A stretch of DNA of 44,310 bases from Salaquimonas sp. GTDB taxonomy: Bacteria; Pseudomonadota; Alphaproteobacteria; Rhizobiales; Rhizobiaceae. The notes below the pieces were generated by a model that saw only the letters and a list, made by a program, of their open reading frames with translations, was not told the origin of the DNA and did not search any database. Below are positions 26,111 to 34,945 of this stretch, piece after piece. The DNA lies in assembly GCA_028289365.1 (NCBI GenBank), contig JANQQM010000023.1, forward strand, positions 1 through 44,310, given 5' to 3'. Every line of letters starts with the position of its first letter. The stretch's first letter is position 1. The position numbers and the translations under genes are program-made.

Positions 26111-27517
26111 CTAGGCATCCTGTTCAGAGCGTTTTATTCGATCTAATCCGTGACCGGAGACACTGTTTCCGGCGTTCTTGTTAAGGCGAAGCATTGGGAA
26201 TATGCCTAGAAACGCAATGATGCTGACGGCAAAAAAGGCAAACTGGAAGCTGGCAAGACCAAGCTCACCCCCCTGCAATTTCAAACTGGCCTCGACCATC
26301 AAGCCCGCAATTGCGACACCTAGTGCCAATGATACCTGTTGAAATACGGCAGTTATCGCAGTTGCCGGCCCTGCCTTGTCTGGTTCAATATCGGCAAAAA
26401 CCAACGCATTCATGCCGGTAAACATAACCGACCGGAACACGCCGGTAAGAAACAGGATCGAATAGATCGCCGCGAATGGCATAACCGGCGAAAATGTGCT
26501 CATGACCCAAAGCGAAAATGCTGAAAGCGCAATGGTGGTAATGAGGACATTTTTGAACCCGAAACGAGCATAAATGCGTGCGGTCAAAAACTTCATGGCG
26601 ATTGCGCCAATCGCCCCGACGAAGGTTACCATTCCCGACTGGAAAGCAGTCAGTCCAAAACCGATCTGCAACATGAGTGGCAGGAGAAACGGCGTGGCGC
26701 CAATCCCAAATCTGGCAAATGAAGCTGATAAAATACTGGCCCGAAATGTAGGAATGGCAAATAGCGTCAAGTCGAGCACCGGGTTTTTCTGACGCTTCGC
26801 ATGGAGGTAGTACAATCCGATGCAGATCGTACCAACAGCCATCGCTATAATGCCGTAAATTGTCGGCAATGCCGGCAGGCTGATGACCGATAGGCCGAAT
26901 ACTATTCCTGAAGCAGCCAAACCGGAAAATATGAATCCGATACTGTCAAAACTGCCATTTGCCTGTGGTGGAATGACTGGCAGGAAAATGCGTGACAGGG
27001 CTATGCCGATCAGACCAATCGGAATATTCACAAGGAAAATCCAGTGCCAGCTCACAAAGGTCGTCAGGAACCCACCAATCGGCGGGCCGACCATGGGACC
27101 CATTAGCGCCGGCACGGTCAGCCAGGCCATTGCCTCGATCAGTCTGTTTCGCTCAGTTGCACGCACCAGCACCAGGCGGGCAACAGGTGTCATCATAGAT
27201 CCACCCATGCCCTGAATGAAACGGGAAACGACAAAGGAACTCAACGAGTCGGCCATGGCGCACATAAGCGAACCAATCATGAAGACACCGATCGCGATCA
27301 TGAATATTCGGCGTGGTCCAAAGCGATCCGCCATCCAGCCGCTCGCCGGAATGAAAATGGCCAGGGCCACCAGATAAGATGTCAATGCGAGTTTAAGCGC
27401 AATCGGGTTAGTCTCGAGATCTGCGGCGATGGCCGGGAGCGAAGTGGCAATAACCGTTGAATCCATCTGTTCCATGAACAGGGCAACAGCCAAAATGAGT
27501 GGAACAATCCGGTTCAT
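26111..27517 (-). CDS. MFS multidrug exporter, DHA2 (EmrB/QacA-like)
   Basis: 468 residues. It begins with LILAVALFMEQMDSTVIATSLP, where the D-S-T motif in helix 1 is the DHA2 signature, followed by motif A GWMADRFGPRRIF and the antiporter motif C region PALMGPMVGPPIGGFLT. About 14 hydrophobic segments are present. Members export drugs or dyes by proton antiport at the inner membrane. No EmrA-type adaptor or TetR-type regulator lies beside it, so it probably acts alone (MdtD-like). The ribosome site before ATG 27517 is weak. It converges with the unknown membrane-protein gene on its right-to-left reading. Confidence 0.9.
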   Translation of the reverse strand: MNRIVPLILAVALFMEQMDSTVIATSLPAIAADLETNPIALKLALTSYLVALAIFIPASGWMADRFGPRRIFMIAIGVFMIGSLMCAMADSLSSFVVSRFIQGMGGSMMTPVARLVLVRATERNRLIEAMAWLTVPALMGPMVGPPIGGFLTTFVSWHWIFLVNIPIGLIGIALSRIFLPVIPPQANGSFDSIGFIFSGLAASGIVFGLSVISLPALPTIYGIIAMAVGTICIGLYYLHAKRQKNPVLDLTLFAIPTFRASILSASFARFGIGATPFLLPLMLQIGFGLTAFQSGMVTFVGAIGAIAMKFLTARIYARFGFKNVLITTIALSAFSLWVMSTFSPVMPFAAIYSILFLTGVFRSVMFTGMNALVFADIEPDKAGPATAITAVFQQVSLALGVAIAGLMVEASLKLQGGELGLASFQFAFFAVSIIAFLGIFPMLRLNKNAGNSVSGHGLDRIKRSEQDA

Positions 27518-27920
27518 CAGAAGTGTCTGACCGCTTTTGCATGTTTACTGTGAGACCGGCGTTCTCGCAGGGGAGTACGCATTGACCAATGATGCGGTCA
27601 TCATGCCTGAGTGTTAAGGTACCAACAATCAATTGCACCATGTGCAGTAGACTGCAACACTCTTCAGCCGGATGACCTTGCTAATTAAGTTACCGGCACG
27701 TTGGGGCATTGATAACATTTGGCGATGATCGCCATTTCAGGTCCAGTACAAATAACCATCACGAAAACCACAATGGCTGACAGCGGCTTGTAGCGGTAGT
27801 ACCGGAAAATGACACCATTGCTAGTGATGCAGTCCAAATGAAGTTGACTTGGTTGGATCAATCACCGACGATCAAGTTTCCAAATATAAGAATGGAACTT
27901 TCCCTTAAATGAGGTTTTGC
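27518..27920. other. Divergent gap between MFS exporter and HupE-like gene
   Basis: About 400 bases with no convincing gene. It must hold promoters for both divergent genes. No riboswitch fold, operator palindrome or repeat was recognised; in particular there is no visible cobalamin riboswitch ahead of the HupE-like gene. Confidence 0.4.
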
Positions 27921-28517
27921 ATGTCGCGTCACACCGTGTTCTTTTTGTTTCTTGTTGCAATTGCCATCACCTGGTCTTCGGCACCATCAATGGCCCATTC
28001 GGGCGATGGCTACGGCGGCGGCTTTGTTGCAGGGTTCACACACCCGATTGTCGGTTGGGATCACGTAGCGGCGATGGTTGCAGTTGGGCTGTGGGGAGCA
28101 TTCTTGGGCTCTCCGGCGATTTGGGCCTTGCCAATTGTATTCCCCTTGGTCATGGCATTTGGTGCAGTGATAGGCATCGCTGAGCTGCCGTTACCTGCGG
28201 TTGAAACCGGGATCGCGCTTTCAGCCGTCGTTCTGGGATTGATGATTGTATTTGCAGTGCGTCCGCCTCTTTGGGTGGCGGCAATTATTGTCGGCGCATT
28301 TGCAATCTTTCACGGATACGCCCATGGAACGGAATTGCCGTCAACTGTAAATGCCTTCGCCTACGCAGTTGGTTTTGTAATTGCGACCGGATTACTGCAC
28401 TTGATCGGTATCGGTTTTGGAGTACCGGCAAAGTGGCCGGCAGGTAAACTAGCAGTCCGTAGTGCGGGCGGATTGATTTCACTGGCGGGAATAGGGTTTC
28501 TCACCGGAATGATCTGA
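27921..28517 (+). CDS. HupE/UreJ-family membrane protein 1
   Basis: 198 residues from ATG 27921, chosen for GAGG six bases upstream; ATG 27909 is in frame but poorer. The signal-like N-terminus ends in SMAHSG, and the family motifs are FTHPIVGWDHVAAMVAVG and FHGYAHGTELP, with about six to seven membrane segments. HupE proteins carry nickel or cobalt in several organisms; the histidines in HPxxGxDH and HGxAHGxE are likely metal-passage residues. No hydrogenase or urease gene is in the window, so a general metal-uptake role is as likely. It is followed after two bases by the second membrane gene. Confidence 0.88.
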   Translation: MSRHTVFFLFLVAIAITWSSAPSMAHSGDGYGGGFVAGFTHPIVGWDHVAAMVAVGLWGAFLGSPAIWALPIVFPLVMAFGAVIGIAELPLPAVETGIALSAVVLGLMIVFAVRPPLWVAAIIVGAFAIFHGYAHGTELPSTVNAFAYAVGFVIATGLLHLIGIGFGVPAKWPAGKLAVRSAGGLISLAGIGFLTGMI

Positions 28518-28519
28518 AG

Positions 28520-29173
28520 ATGAGAATATTTTGGTGGTGTTTCGGGCTTGTTTTTACGCTCGGAGCTGTTCCTGCTCGTGCACATAGCCCAATGCCTGGG
28601 GCCGAAGGTTTCTACATCGGGCTGATTCACCCTTTCTCGACGCCCTCGCAAGCACTCCTGATGTTTGGTCTCGGACTGCTACTAGGCAGCTTTGACACGA
28701 AGAAAGTACGCTGGTTGCTGGGTGCATTTGTCTTGGCCACCTTCATCGGACTATTTCTGGGGCCGGGCTCCAATCAGCTCGAAGCAGCAATGTTCGCACT
28801 TGCTTTTTTTGCTTGCGCGTGGTCAGCGCTTATACCCGGAAAATTGCTGCCAATCGCGGTGATGCTGCCCGTTATCGGCGGTCTATTGATTGGTATGGTG
28901 TCGGTTCCCGACCCCGGGCCGACGACTGATCGAGTGATCACAATGACTGGTTCGATGTTGGGTGCCAATATAGGCTTGCTGTACATCTGGGGCATAATAA
29001 TCGTCGTCAAGGAAAGATATACCTGGAAATGGGTCGAGATAGCCTTTCGGGTTGTGGCAGCCTGGCTGGGCGCAATCTCATTGTTGATGCTGGCATTGCA
29101 ATTTGCCGCGAGCGATGTAGCGCAGATTTCGGCCGTAGAAGCTATATCGGTAGTTTTACACGAACGGCTATGA
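28520..29173 (+). CDS. HupE/UreJ-like membrane protein 2
   Basis: 217 residues, starting two bases after the first HupE-like stop. The N-terminal export signal ends at ARAHSPMPG, followed by a HupE-like 'F..G..HP' element (FYIGLIHPFSTPSQALLMFGLG) and five or six more hydrophobic segments. It is more diverged than its neighbour and lacks the second histidine block (HGxAHG). The tandem arrangement suggests the two make a two-subunit membrane assembly; function is unproven. Confidence 0.75.
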   Translation: MRIFWWCFGLVFTLGAVPARAHSPMPGAEGFYIGLIHPFSTPSQALLMFGLGLLLGSFDTKKVRWLLGAFVLATFIGLFLGPGSNQLEAAMFALAFFACAWSALIPGKLLPIAVMLPVIGGLLIGMVSVPDPGPTTDRVITMTGSMLGANIGLLYIWGIIIVVKERYTWKWVEIAFRVVAAWLGAISLLMLALQFAASDVAQISAVEAISVVLHERL

Positions 29174-29328
29174 ATGCTTCTGGCGCTGCCCTTCCCTGCC
29201 CTATCCCGCACCTGCACATTTATGCGCTGGAGCCGCTCAATGAAGACGGCCTCATACTTCTTTTCGATATGGCATGCGTAATTGTCTCGTGACGATCTGA
29301 ATGCACTGCAGTCGGACGGTTTTAGAGC

Positions 29329-30012
29329 CTATTTCATTTCCTGCGGCATTAACTGAGAACTCTTCCACCAAATCAGTAATTTGACAAGCATGCGTCTATG
29401 CCAAGATGTATTTCTTCGCCAGTAGTCGGAGCCTTGGCTTCTTTTGCCTAACCATTCGCGTTTGGTTGGATTAGCGTTGATCTGGCGTAATGCGGTGAAG
29501 TCCTTTCGAAGCTTTTCGAAATGTTGCGACACTGCCTGCGGTCCCAGGAATTGTAGAAGTTTGTCCAACTCCAACTGATACACGTCAGCATCTTGCGAGA
29601 CAAGATTTTCGTAATGGATGCAAACCTTTGGCAGGTCGATATCAGTATAGTAACTTTCAAGTTCGATATAATTGGATATCTGTCGTTTCAAATCGCGGAT
29701 TTTGCGCCCTTTTACTCTTTTGTTCGTATTCGCCAATATCGCTTCCATGATGTCCCGCTTGATGAGAATAATCCCGTCAATCTGGTATTTCTCTTGAATT
29801 CGCTTCAGTTCTCCCAAGTTGTGAAGCTTGTGTGCGATTGGCTTGCCGCCGACATGGTTGAGAATACCGGGAGCATCGGCAAATCCATTAAGGTGAATAG
29901 GCAAGTCATTGGGATTTCTGCAATGCCCCAGCGTCGGCCTTCCGGTAACATACTCGATACAAAAGCGGACCAAATGGTTACCACTGCGAGGGTAACTAGC
30001 GATCAAGAACAT
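29329..30012 (-). CDS. Sulfotransferase-domain protein
   Basis: 227 residues from ATG 30012, preceded by GGAG seven bases upstream. The PAPS-binding loop SYPRSGNHLVRF is at the N-terminus (equivalent of the 5'-phosphosulfate-binding PxSGTxxL motif), and IILIKRDIMEAI matches the 'RdPrda' 3'-phosphate-binding region. It probably transfers sulfate from PAPS to a carbohydrate or small molecule in the cytoplasm. No PAPS-synthesis genes are nearby. It lies about 190 bases downstream of the DapA-type gene on the same strand and may be read from the same promoter. Confidence 0.8.
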   Translation of the reverse strand: MFLIASYPRSGNHLVRFCIEYVTGRPTLGHCRNPNDLPIHLNGFADAPGILNHVGGKPIAHKLHNLGELKRIQEKYQIDGIILIKRDIMEAILANTNKRVKGRKIRDLKRQISNYIELESYYTDIDLPKVCIHYENLVSQDADVYQLELDKLLQFLGPQAVSQHFEKLRKDFTALRQINANPTKREWLGKRSQGSDYWRRNTSWHRRMLVKLLIWWKSSQLMPQEMK

Positions 30013-30203
30013 GTATTGGCTCCAGGCATCGATTCTCACAGATTCTATTCCTGAATTTTATCAAACCCAATGATCTAATTCTAGCGTTGTGTTGCGGATT
30101 GGATCGGAAAGTCCGACCCTTCCAACCATTCCACAATTCCTCTGGCAGTGTGATTGATGTCTGAGTTCTCGCTGGTGAACTCACATTCTTGCATCAAATC
30201 ATG

Positions 30204-31121
30204 TCATTTGAGGTCGTACAGTGCGGGTTCGACTTTTTGCCGTGTGTTACTCATTAAATCCAAAGCAGAACCCACTGCATGCTCCAGCTCAGCCTGTTGG
30301 ACTGAATCAAGCTCGGTAGAGATTCTGCAGATATTTGTTTCGAACAGACCTTCGGCTCTTCTGAGCTCCTTGAAGAAACGAATGCTCGTGTCGATGTGCT
30401 GATTTGAAAAATTCAGGATAGGGAGCACTTGGGAGAACAACTCCCGTGCAGCATCAATGTTACCGTCTTTGTAGAGTGTATATATCGTGACATAGATCTG
30501 CTCCATGCCCGTCGGAATGAAGGCGTTTACGCCGCGTGCCATTGCATCCATCAACTGGGTCACGGCCCAGCCGCCGCATACTTTCAACCCACCATTTGTC
30601 GCTTCAATTACTGCCGAGTATTTTGGCCCAGCCTGATGCGTTTCTATCTTGAGCCATTGGAACTGTTCAATGTTCTCGAACAGATAGACGATTTCCGCAA
30701 GCGGCAAGCCTCCGCCGGACCAATCCAGGTCCTGAACCATTAGCAGCTCAGGCCCGTCCTGCGTTAGTTCCCGAAGAAAATCCATTTTTTCACTGAGGTT
30801 GAAATCGTCAGGCAACTGCACACATATACCCGCGGCATCCATAGTTTTCGCTGTCTTCGCCAGGTCTGTGCTTTCATCAGGATCCTGCGCGGTGACACTC
30901 AATATGAACGGAATTCGACCCGAATTGGCATCAGAAATGGTTTCAACGATCTGAACCTTCTCTACCTTTGTCAGCGTCGAATATTCCCCTGCTACAGCCA
31001 AACCAAGCATTCCGCCACAACCGGCATCAATTGTATGATTGACGAGCCCGCGCAGTGAATGGTGGTCAACTGTGCCATCATCTTTAAAGGGCGTGTTCAG
31101 GCTCGGAACAATACCTTGCAA
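30204..31121 (-). CDS. DapA-family (dihydrodipicolinate synthase/N-acetylneuraminate lyase) protein, atypical
   Basis: 305 residues with the (beta/alpha)8 DapA pattern. The likely Schiff-base lysine is Lys158 in QWLKIETHQAGPK. Two usual active-site features are altered: the GTTGE motif is replaced by AVAGE (42-46), and the catalytic Tyr of the Y-N-x-P motif is Asp or Trp (VQDLDWSGG, about 129-137). It is therefore unlikely to be a DHDPS and may be a lyase or hydratase with another acid-base residue, or a non-classical member. It starts 26 bases after the PhyH stop and is probably co-transcribed with it. A second DapA-type gene lies across the divergent promoter. Confidence 0.83.
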   Translation of the reverse strand: MQGIVPSLNTPFKDDGTVDHHSLRGLVNHTIDAGCGGMLGLAVAGEYSTLTKVEKVQIVETISDANSGRIPFILSVTAQDPDESTDLAKTAKTMDAAGICVQLPDDFNLSEKMDFLRELTQDGPELLMVQDLDWSGGGLPLAEIVYLFENIEQFQWLKIETHQAGPKYSAVIEATNGGLKVCGGWAVTQLMDAMARGVNAFIPTGMEQIYVTIYTLYKDGNIDAARELFSQVLPILNFSNQHIDTSIRFFKELRRAEGLFETNICRISTELDSVQQAELEHAVGSALDLMSNTRQKVEPALYDLK

Positions 31122-31147
31122 TGTTAATCCGCTTTCTTGATCAGGTT

Positions 31148-32125
31148 TCAGCGCAAAGTCCCGGTTTCGTTTAACGGAAGAGCCGCCGATAAGCAGGCAT
31201 AACCGAGCCCGCCATGTGCTCGTGGGTCACGGCCTGAAAATCGCTCATCCATGATGTCTTCGCCAGGCTGAAACCGGGTATCGCAGGAAAGCCGGATAAG
31301 TCCGTTTTCAGAATTGTTGTCGAAGGACCCGTGAACGGTAAACATGCCGAATACCAGGCAGTCGCTCAGGCTGAATTCAGATGTCAGGAACTTGCTGTTC
31401 TTCCGCTCCATCAGGCCAAGAGGGTTTTCTTCAATATGACCCGGTCGTGACGGATCACGATCCACGTCATGTCCCTCAAATTGTTGGCGAATGTCTGACC
31501 ATCTGTGGGAGTCTCTGAGGATATACAATGGTCCGTCATTCAGGCTGATCGGAGAAAGTGGCGTCCAGCACGTTACAAGACGTTTAGAACCTCTGTTCAT
31601 ATAGGGGTGATCTACATGTAGCGGGCTCGCCCGTCCTGGCGTCATCGCCCGCAACCATGCGAAAGTGAAATGGCTTGCGGGAACGCCGAAAAGTCTGTTC
31701 ATCACTTTGGTGATGCGTGGGCCGTGAATTACCGCCCTCACAGCTTCGCCCTCGCTCACTGAACGCCAAAAATCGCCCAAGTCTTCAATTGTCGGGTAAT
31801 ACTCCCGGCGACGGGATGTGCCCGATGCCAGACCATTTTCTATCGGTTCATTGACTTCTCCCACTTCTGCCAAGCGCTGTAGAATTTCCAGTCTTGCTGC
31901 TTCGACTTCCGCGATATCATGCACTCCCCGCAATAAGAGGTAGCCATCACGATCAAGCTGCGCTGCGAGATCTCCATCCACGTTTGACACGTTCAGTTTC
32001 TCGACAGATGTGCCGGAAACTATGACACCATTTATCGCCAGATCTGATACACGGTTCAACTTCAAATCGAAAATCTCGCTTCCGGCTTTTTCAATGAGCG
32101 AAAGACGATCCATTCTGCAAGGCAT
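31148..32125 (-). CDS. Phytanoyl-CoA-dioxygenase (PhyH) family Fe(II)/2-oxoglutarate oxygenase
   Basis: 325 residues. The metal triad is visible: His170-x-Asp172 (PLHVDHP) and His265 (FTVHGSFDN), with Arg278 (IRLSCDTRF) in position to bind 2-oxoglutarate. RDGYLLLRG at about 59-67 is the conserved N-terminal strand. It is expected to hydroxylate a small substrate with O2 and 2-oxoglutarate; the PhyH family also includes ectoine and halogenating members, so the substrate is open. The start is uncertain (ATG 32125 or 32113, no strong site). It is the first gene of the minus-strand operon, divergent from the DapA2-GntR-DctPQM operon. Confidence 0.86.
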   Translation of the reverse strand: MPCRMDRLSLIEKAGSEIFDLKLNRVSDLAINGVIVSGTSVEKLNVSNVDGDLAAQLDRDGYLLLRGVHDIAEVEAARLEILQRLAEVGEVNEPIENGLASGTSRRREYYPTIEDLGDFWRSVSEGEAVRAVIHGPRITKVMNRLFGVPASHFTFAWLRAMTPGRASPLHVDHPYMNRGSKRLVTCWTPLSPISLNDGPLYILRDSHRWSDIRQQFEGHDVDRDPSRPGHIEENPLGLMERKNSKFLTSEFSLSDCLVFGMFTVHGSFDNNSENGLIRLSCDTRFQPGEDIMDERFSGRDPRAHGGLGYACLSAALPLNETGTLR

Positions 32126-32172
32126 TCAGACCAACGATCATCAAAATACCCACTCCCGTCTGTTTATTTCTC

Positions 32173-32182
32173 TAACATGTTA
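32173..32182. promoter_or_regulatory. Perfect palindrome in the divergent PhyH/DapA2 promoter, candidate GntR operator
   Basis: TAACATGTTA is a perfect 10-bp palindrome in the 124-base gap between the divergent starts. A GntR-family regulator is encoded two genes away. Size and place fit an operator, but the sequence does not match the classic FadR-type TGGTNNNACCA form. Confidence 0.35.
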
Positions 32183-32249
32183 CATTGACAATCAACCTGC
32201 AACCAGTAATCTTCAATATTGAGTTTATGTCGTAACCAACGAGTTCAGT

Positions 32250-33128
32250 TTGAATTCCAATATCACCCAATTTGGCATCTCGACAGCTTTGCTTACCCCA
32301 TTTGATTTGGATGGTAATCTGAGCTTCCCGCTACTGTTTGAACACGCAAACGCCATGGTTCGCAATGGTGCCAATAGCGTGACACTTTTTGGCACAACAG
32401 GTGAAGGCGCTTCTGTCGGCTTCGATGAACGTGCCGAAGCGATCTCGGGCATGATTGATAGCGGAATGGGCACTGACGAGATAATTCTCGGCCTTTGCGG
32501 GTCAGCGATCGGCGATGTGACGTCGCAGGTTCAACAGGGCATTGAGTTTGGCCTCTCGACCTTTCTGCTCCCACCGCCCTTCTACTTCAAGGAAGTGGAT
32601 GATGCCGGGTTGTTTGAGTGGTTCTCCCGGCTGTTTGACAGCGTTGATGAGCGCGCGCAATTTATTCTGTACCATATCCCGCAACTTACCGAGGTGCCTT
32701 TATCCATCGACCTTGTCACCGGGTTGCGCGAAACCTTTCCCGACCGCGTGCTGGCCATAAAGGACAGCGCTGGAAACTGGGATGACACGAGAGTTGTTCT
32801 GGAGACTGGCGGTATTCCGGTACTGGTTGGCGATGAACGATTATTGCATAAGGCAGCCGCATTGGGTGGCAAGGGCGCCATCAGTGGCATGGCCAACCTT
32901 TATCCCCAACGTATGCGAACCCTGTTTGACACCCATGTCGAGGATAAGGCGCTGTCGGCCGAAGTGGACATGATGATCTCCATTCCGGTGATCCCTGCCT
33001 TGAAGCAGGCAATGGTAGCCACAACCGGGATCGAGGCATGGGCCAATGTTCGTCCGCCGTTGCAGCGTTTGAGCGGCCAGGACAGAGCGGCAATTACCGC
33101 CATGTTTGCGCAGGAGCAATCCGTATGA
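32250..33128 (+). CDS. DapA-family lyase/dehydratase, canonical active site
   Basis: 292 residues, apparently from TTG 32250; the next ATG (residue 36) would delete the first strand. The active site is complete: GTTGE 48-52, Tyr141 (LYHIPQ) and Schiff-base Lys171 (AIKDSAGNW). The TIM-barrel family acts on 2-oxo acids, making or breaking C-C bonds with pyruvate, or dehydrating sugar acids. YHIP in place of YNxP and the context (TRAP transporter, GntR regulator) favour a catabolic aldolase or dehydratase over lysine biosynthesis. Its stop overlaps the gntR start by four bases. Confidence 0.87.
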   Translation: MNSNITQFGISTALLTPFDLDGNLSFPLLFEHANAMVRNGANSVTLFGTTGEGASVGFDERAEAISGMIDSGMGTDEIILGLCGSAIGDVTSQVQQGIEFGLSTFLLPPPFYFKEVDDAGLFEWFSRLFDSVDERAQFILYHIPQLTEVPLSIDLVTGLRETFPDRVLAIKDSAGNWDDTRVVLETGGIPVLVGDERLLHKAAALGGKGAISGMANLYPQRMRTLFDTHVEDKALSAEVDMMISIPVIPALKQAMVATTGIEAWANVRPPLQRLSGQDRAAITAMFAQEQSV

Positions 33129-33781
33129 GCGCTACTTCCGCCTTAAGATTACGCGATCATGCCTATTCCAATTTTACGGAGAAATTGCTGGCACGAGACA
33201 TTCGCCCAGGTCAGATCGTGTCGCAACGGGAGTTGGTCGAACTTACGGGCATGCCGCTAGGCGCCATACGCGAAATGATTCCGCGCCTGGAAGCAGACGG
33301 GCTGATCAAGACCGTACCAAAGCGCGGCCTGCAGGTCTTGTCGATCGATATAGATTTGGTTCGCAACGCGTTCCAGCTTCGTACCATCATTGAAGGCGAG
33401 GCAATTTCTGCATTCTGCAAGACCGCTACCAAGGCGGAAATTGAACGATTGGCGAAACAGCACAGGGACATTCAGGAAGAGGCCATTGCAGCTGTAACGC
33501 CGGAACTGCTTCGCAGGGCACAGCAAATGGACTGGGATTTTCACGACCTGATCGTGGACGCAATGGGCAACCCGATCATTTCGGATATTCACCGCGTCAA
33601 TGCCATCAAGATCCGGTTAATCAGAAACAATCAAACCAGGATGCTGCCTGAATTGGTCGTTTCGGTTGTTGATGAACATCTGGCAATTTTTGATGCACTG
33701 GAAAACAATGACAGCGAAGGAGCAGTTCAGGCAATTCACTCACACATAAACAGCGCCAAGAAACGTGCTTTGGGCATGTAA
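33125..33781 (+). CDS. GntR-family regulator, FadR subfamily (FCD domain)
   Basis: 218 residues from ATG 33125, which overlaps the dapA-type stop (ATGA). The winged helix-turn-helix spans about 10-75 (SQRELVELTGMPLGAIREMI, then LEADGLIKTVPKRGLQV). The FCD effector domain follows, with metal-type ligands in WDFHDLIVDAMGN, VDEHLAIFDALENND and IHSHI. FCD regulators usually bind carboxylates or sugar acids and repress until the substrate arrives. It probably controls both divergent operons of this locus. The TRAP operon starts 73 bases downstream. Confidence 0.9.
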   Translation: MSATSALRLRDHAYSNFTEKLLARDIRPGQIVSQRELVELTGMPLGAIREMIPRLEADGLIKTVPKRGLQVLSIDIDLVRNAFQLRTIIEGEAISAFCKTATKAEIERLAKQHRDIQEEAIAAVTPELLRRAQQMDWDFHDLIVDAMGNPIISDIHRVNAIKIRLIRNNQTRMLPELVVSVVDEHLAIFDALENNDSEGAVQAIHSHINSAKKRALGM

Positions 33782-33854
33782 AACAATTTTCGATGGGTCG
33801 CAGCCCAACGAAACCAAAGCGGATAATCGCCGCATTCAAAATGGAGGAACCCCA

Positions 33855-34850
33855 ATGATCCAGAAATTCACAAGACGCACCATGCTTGCGTTGACGGTCG
33901 CCGCCATCGCAACGCCGGTCTACGCTGCAGATAAGGTCAAATTGCGCATGTCGACTCCGGCATCGGAAACCGATCAACGTTCAGTCGCGCTGGCAGAAAT
34001 ATTTGCCCCGGCGGTCGCAGAATTTGCAACCTATGAACCGCACTATAATGGTTCGCTGATCAAGCAGGGTTCGGAGCTGGAATCCATTGCATCCGGCGAT
34101 CTGGAGATGTCGATAACATCGGCCCAGGAACTTGCACAGTTCTTTCCTGAATATTCCATCTTTGCCACCGGCTATGTACATCAGGATGCCGCTCACCAGG
34201 TAGCAGTGTTCAACGACCCGCTAATGGATGAATTCAAGCAGAAAGCGGAAGACGAGCTCGGCGTAAAATTGCTCGCTGTCATGTATCTTGGCCAAAGGCA
34301 CGTGAATCTGCGTCAATCGAAAGATGAGCTGACCGTCATGAAGCCGGAAGACCTGGCCGGGGTCAATTTGCGCATGCCTGGCACGGATGCATGGCAATTC
34401 CTCGGAAAGGCGCTTGGCGCTAACCCGACGCCAATGGCCTTCACCGAAGTCTATACCGCGCTTCAGACAGGCTCCGTTGACGGGCAGGACAACCCGCTCC
34501 CGACCGTTGTCGATGCAAAGTTCTACGAAGTCACAAACCAGATAGCGTTGACTTCACATCTGGTCGATTTGAACTATGTCGCTTTCTCCAAGGCGATCTG
34601 GGATGAGCTGAGCGAAGAACAGCAGGCAACCGTAAAGGCTGCAGCCGAGGCGGCCGCGGAAAGCGGACGCCAGAAGCAGCTTGAAAAGGAACAGAACCTC
34701 GTTGATTTTCTGAAGGAACAGGGTCTGGAAATCTACGAGCCTGATCTCAAGGCATTCCGTGAGCATGTTCAAGGTGAATATGCAGGATCAGAACTTGCCA
34801 AGAGCTGGCCCGACGGATTGCTGGATAAAATCAACGCGCTGGGCAACTAG
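33855..34850 (+). CDS. dctP: TRAP transporter substrate-binding protein, DctP family
   Basis: 331 residues; GGAGG precedes ATG 33855. The signal peptide (FTRRTMLALTVAAIATPVYA|AD) has a twin-arginine look. The conserved TRAP-P block is plain: VNLRMPGTDAWQFLGKALG, where Arg binds the substrate carboxylate, then PTPMAFTEVYTALQTGSVDG and NPLPTVVDAKFYEV. The ligand is therefore an organic acid, probably a sugar acid or hydroxy acid given the DapA-type lyases alongside. A perfect ten-bp stem-loop follows the gene. Confidence 0.93.
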   Translation: MIQKFTRRTMLALTVAAIATPVYAADKVKLRMSTPASETDQRSVALAEIFAPAVAEFATYEPHYNGSLIKQGSELESIASGDLEMSITSAQELAQFFPEYSIFATGYVHQDAAHQVAVFNDPLMDEFKQKAEDELGVKLLAVMYLGQRHVNLRQSKDELTVMKPEDLAGVNLRMPGTDAWQFLGKALGANPTPMAFTEVYTALQTGSVDGQDNPLPTVVDAKFYEVTNQIALTSHLVDLNYVAFSKAIWDELSEEQQATVKAAAEAAAESGRQKQLEKEQNLVDFLKEQGLEIYEPDLKAFREHVQGEYAGSELAKSWPDGLLDKINALGN

Positions 34851-34867
34851 ACCATCAGCCTATTTTC

Positions 34868-34893
34868 GGAGGAGCTGTTCGCGCAGCTCCTCC
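34868..34893 (+). terminator. Stem-loop after dctP
   Basis: GGAGGAGCTG (34868-34877) and CAGCTCCTCC (34884-34893) form a perfect ten-bp stem with a six-base loop (TTCGCG), followed by ATTTCTCTCC. It is a partial terminator or 3' stabiliser between the binding-protein gene and the membrane genes. Confidence 0.75.
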
Positions 34894-34945
34894 ATTTCTC
34901 TCCAGCTTTCATACTTCGCATGACCTAGTTCAGCAGAAGGTCCCA

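Noticed and set aside
30081-30194. 37-codon frame between DapA-type and sulfotransferase genes
   Set aside because: It follows in the same operon direction but has no ribosome site and no recognisable pattern; possibly a fragment.
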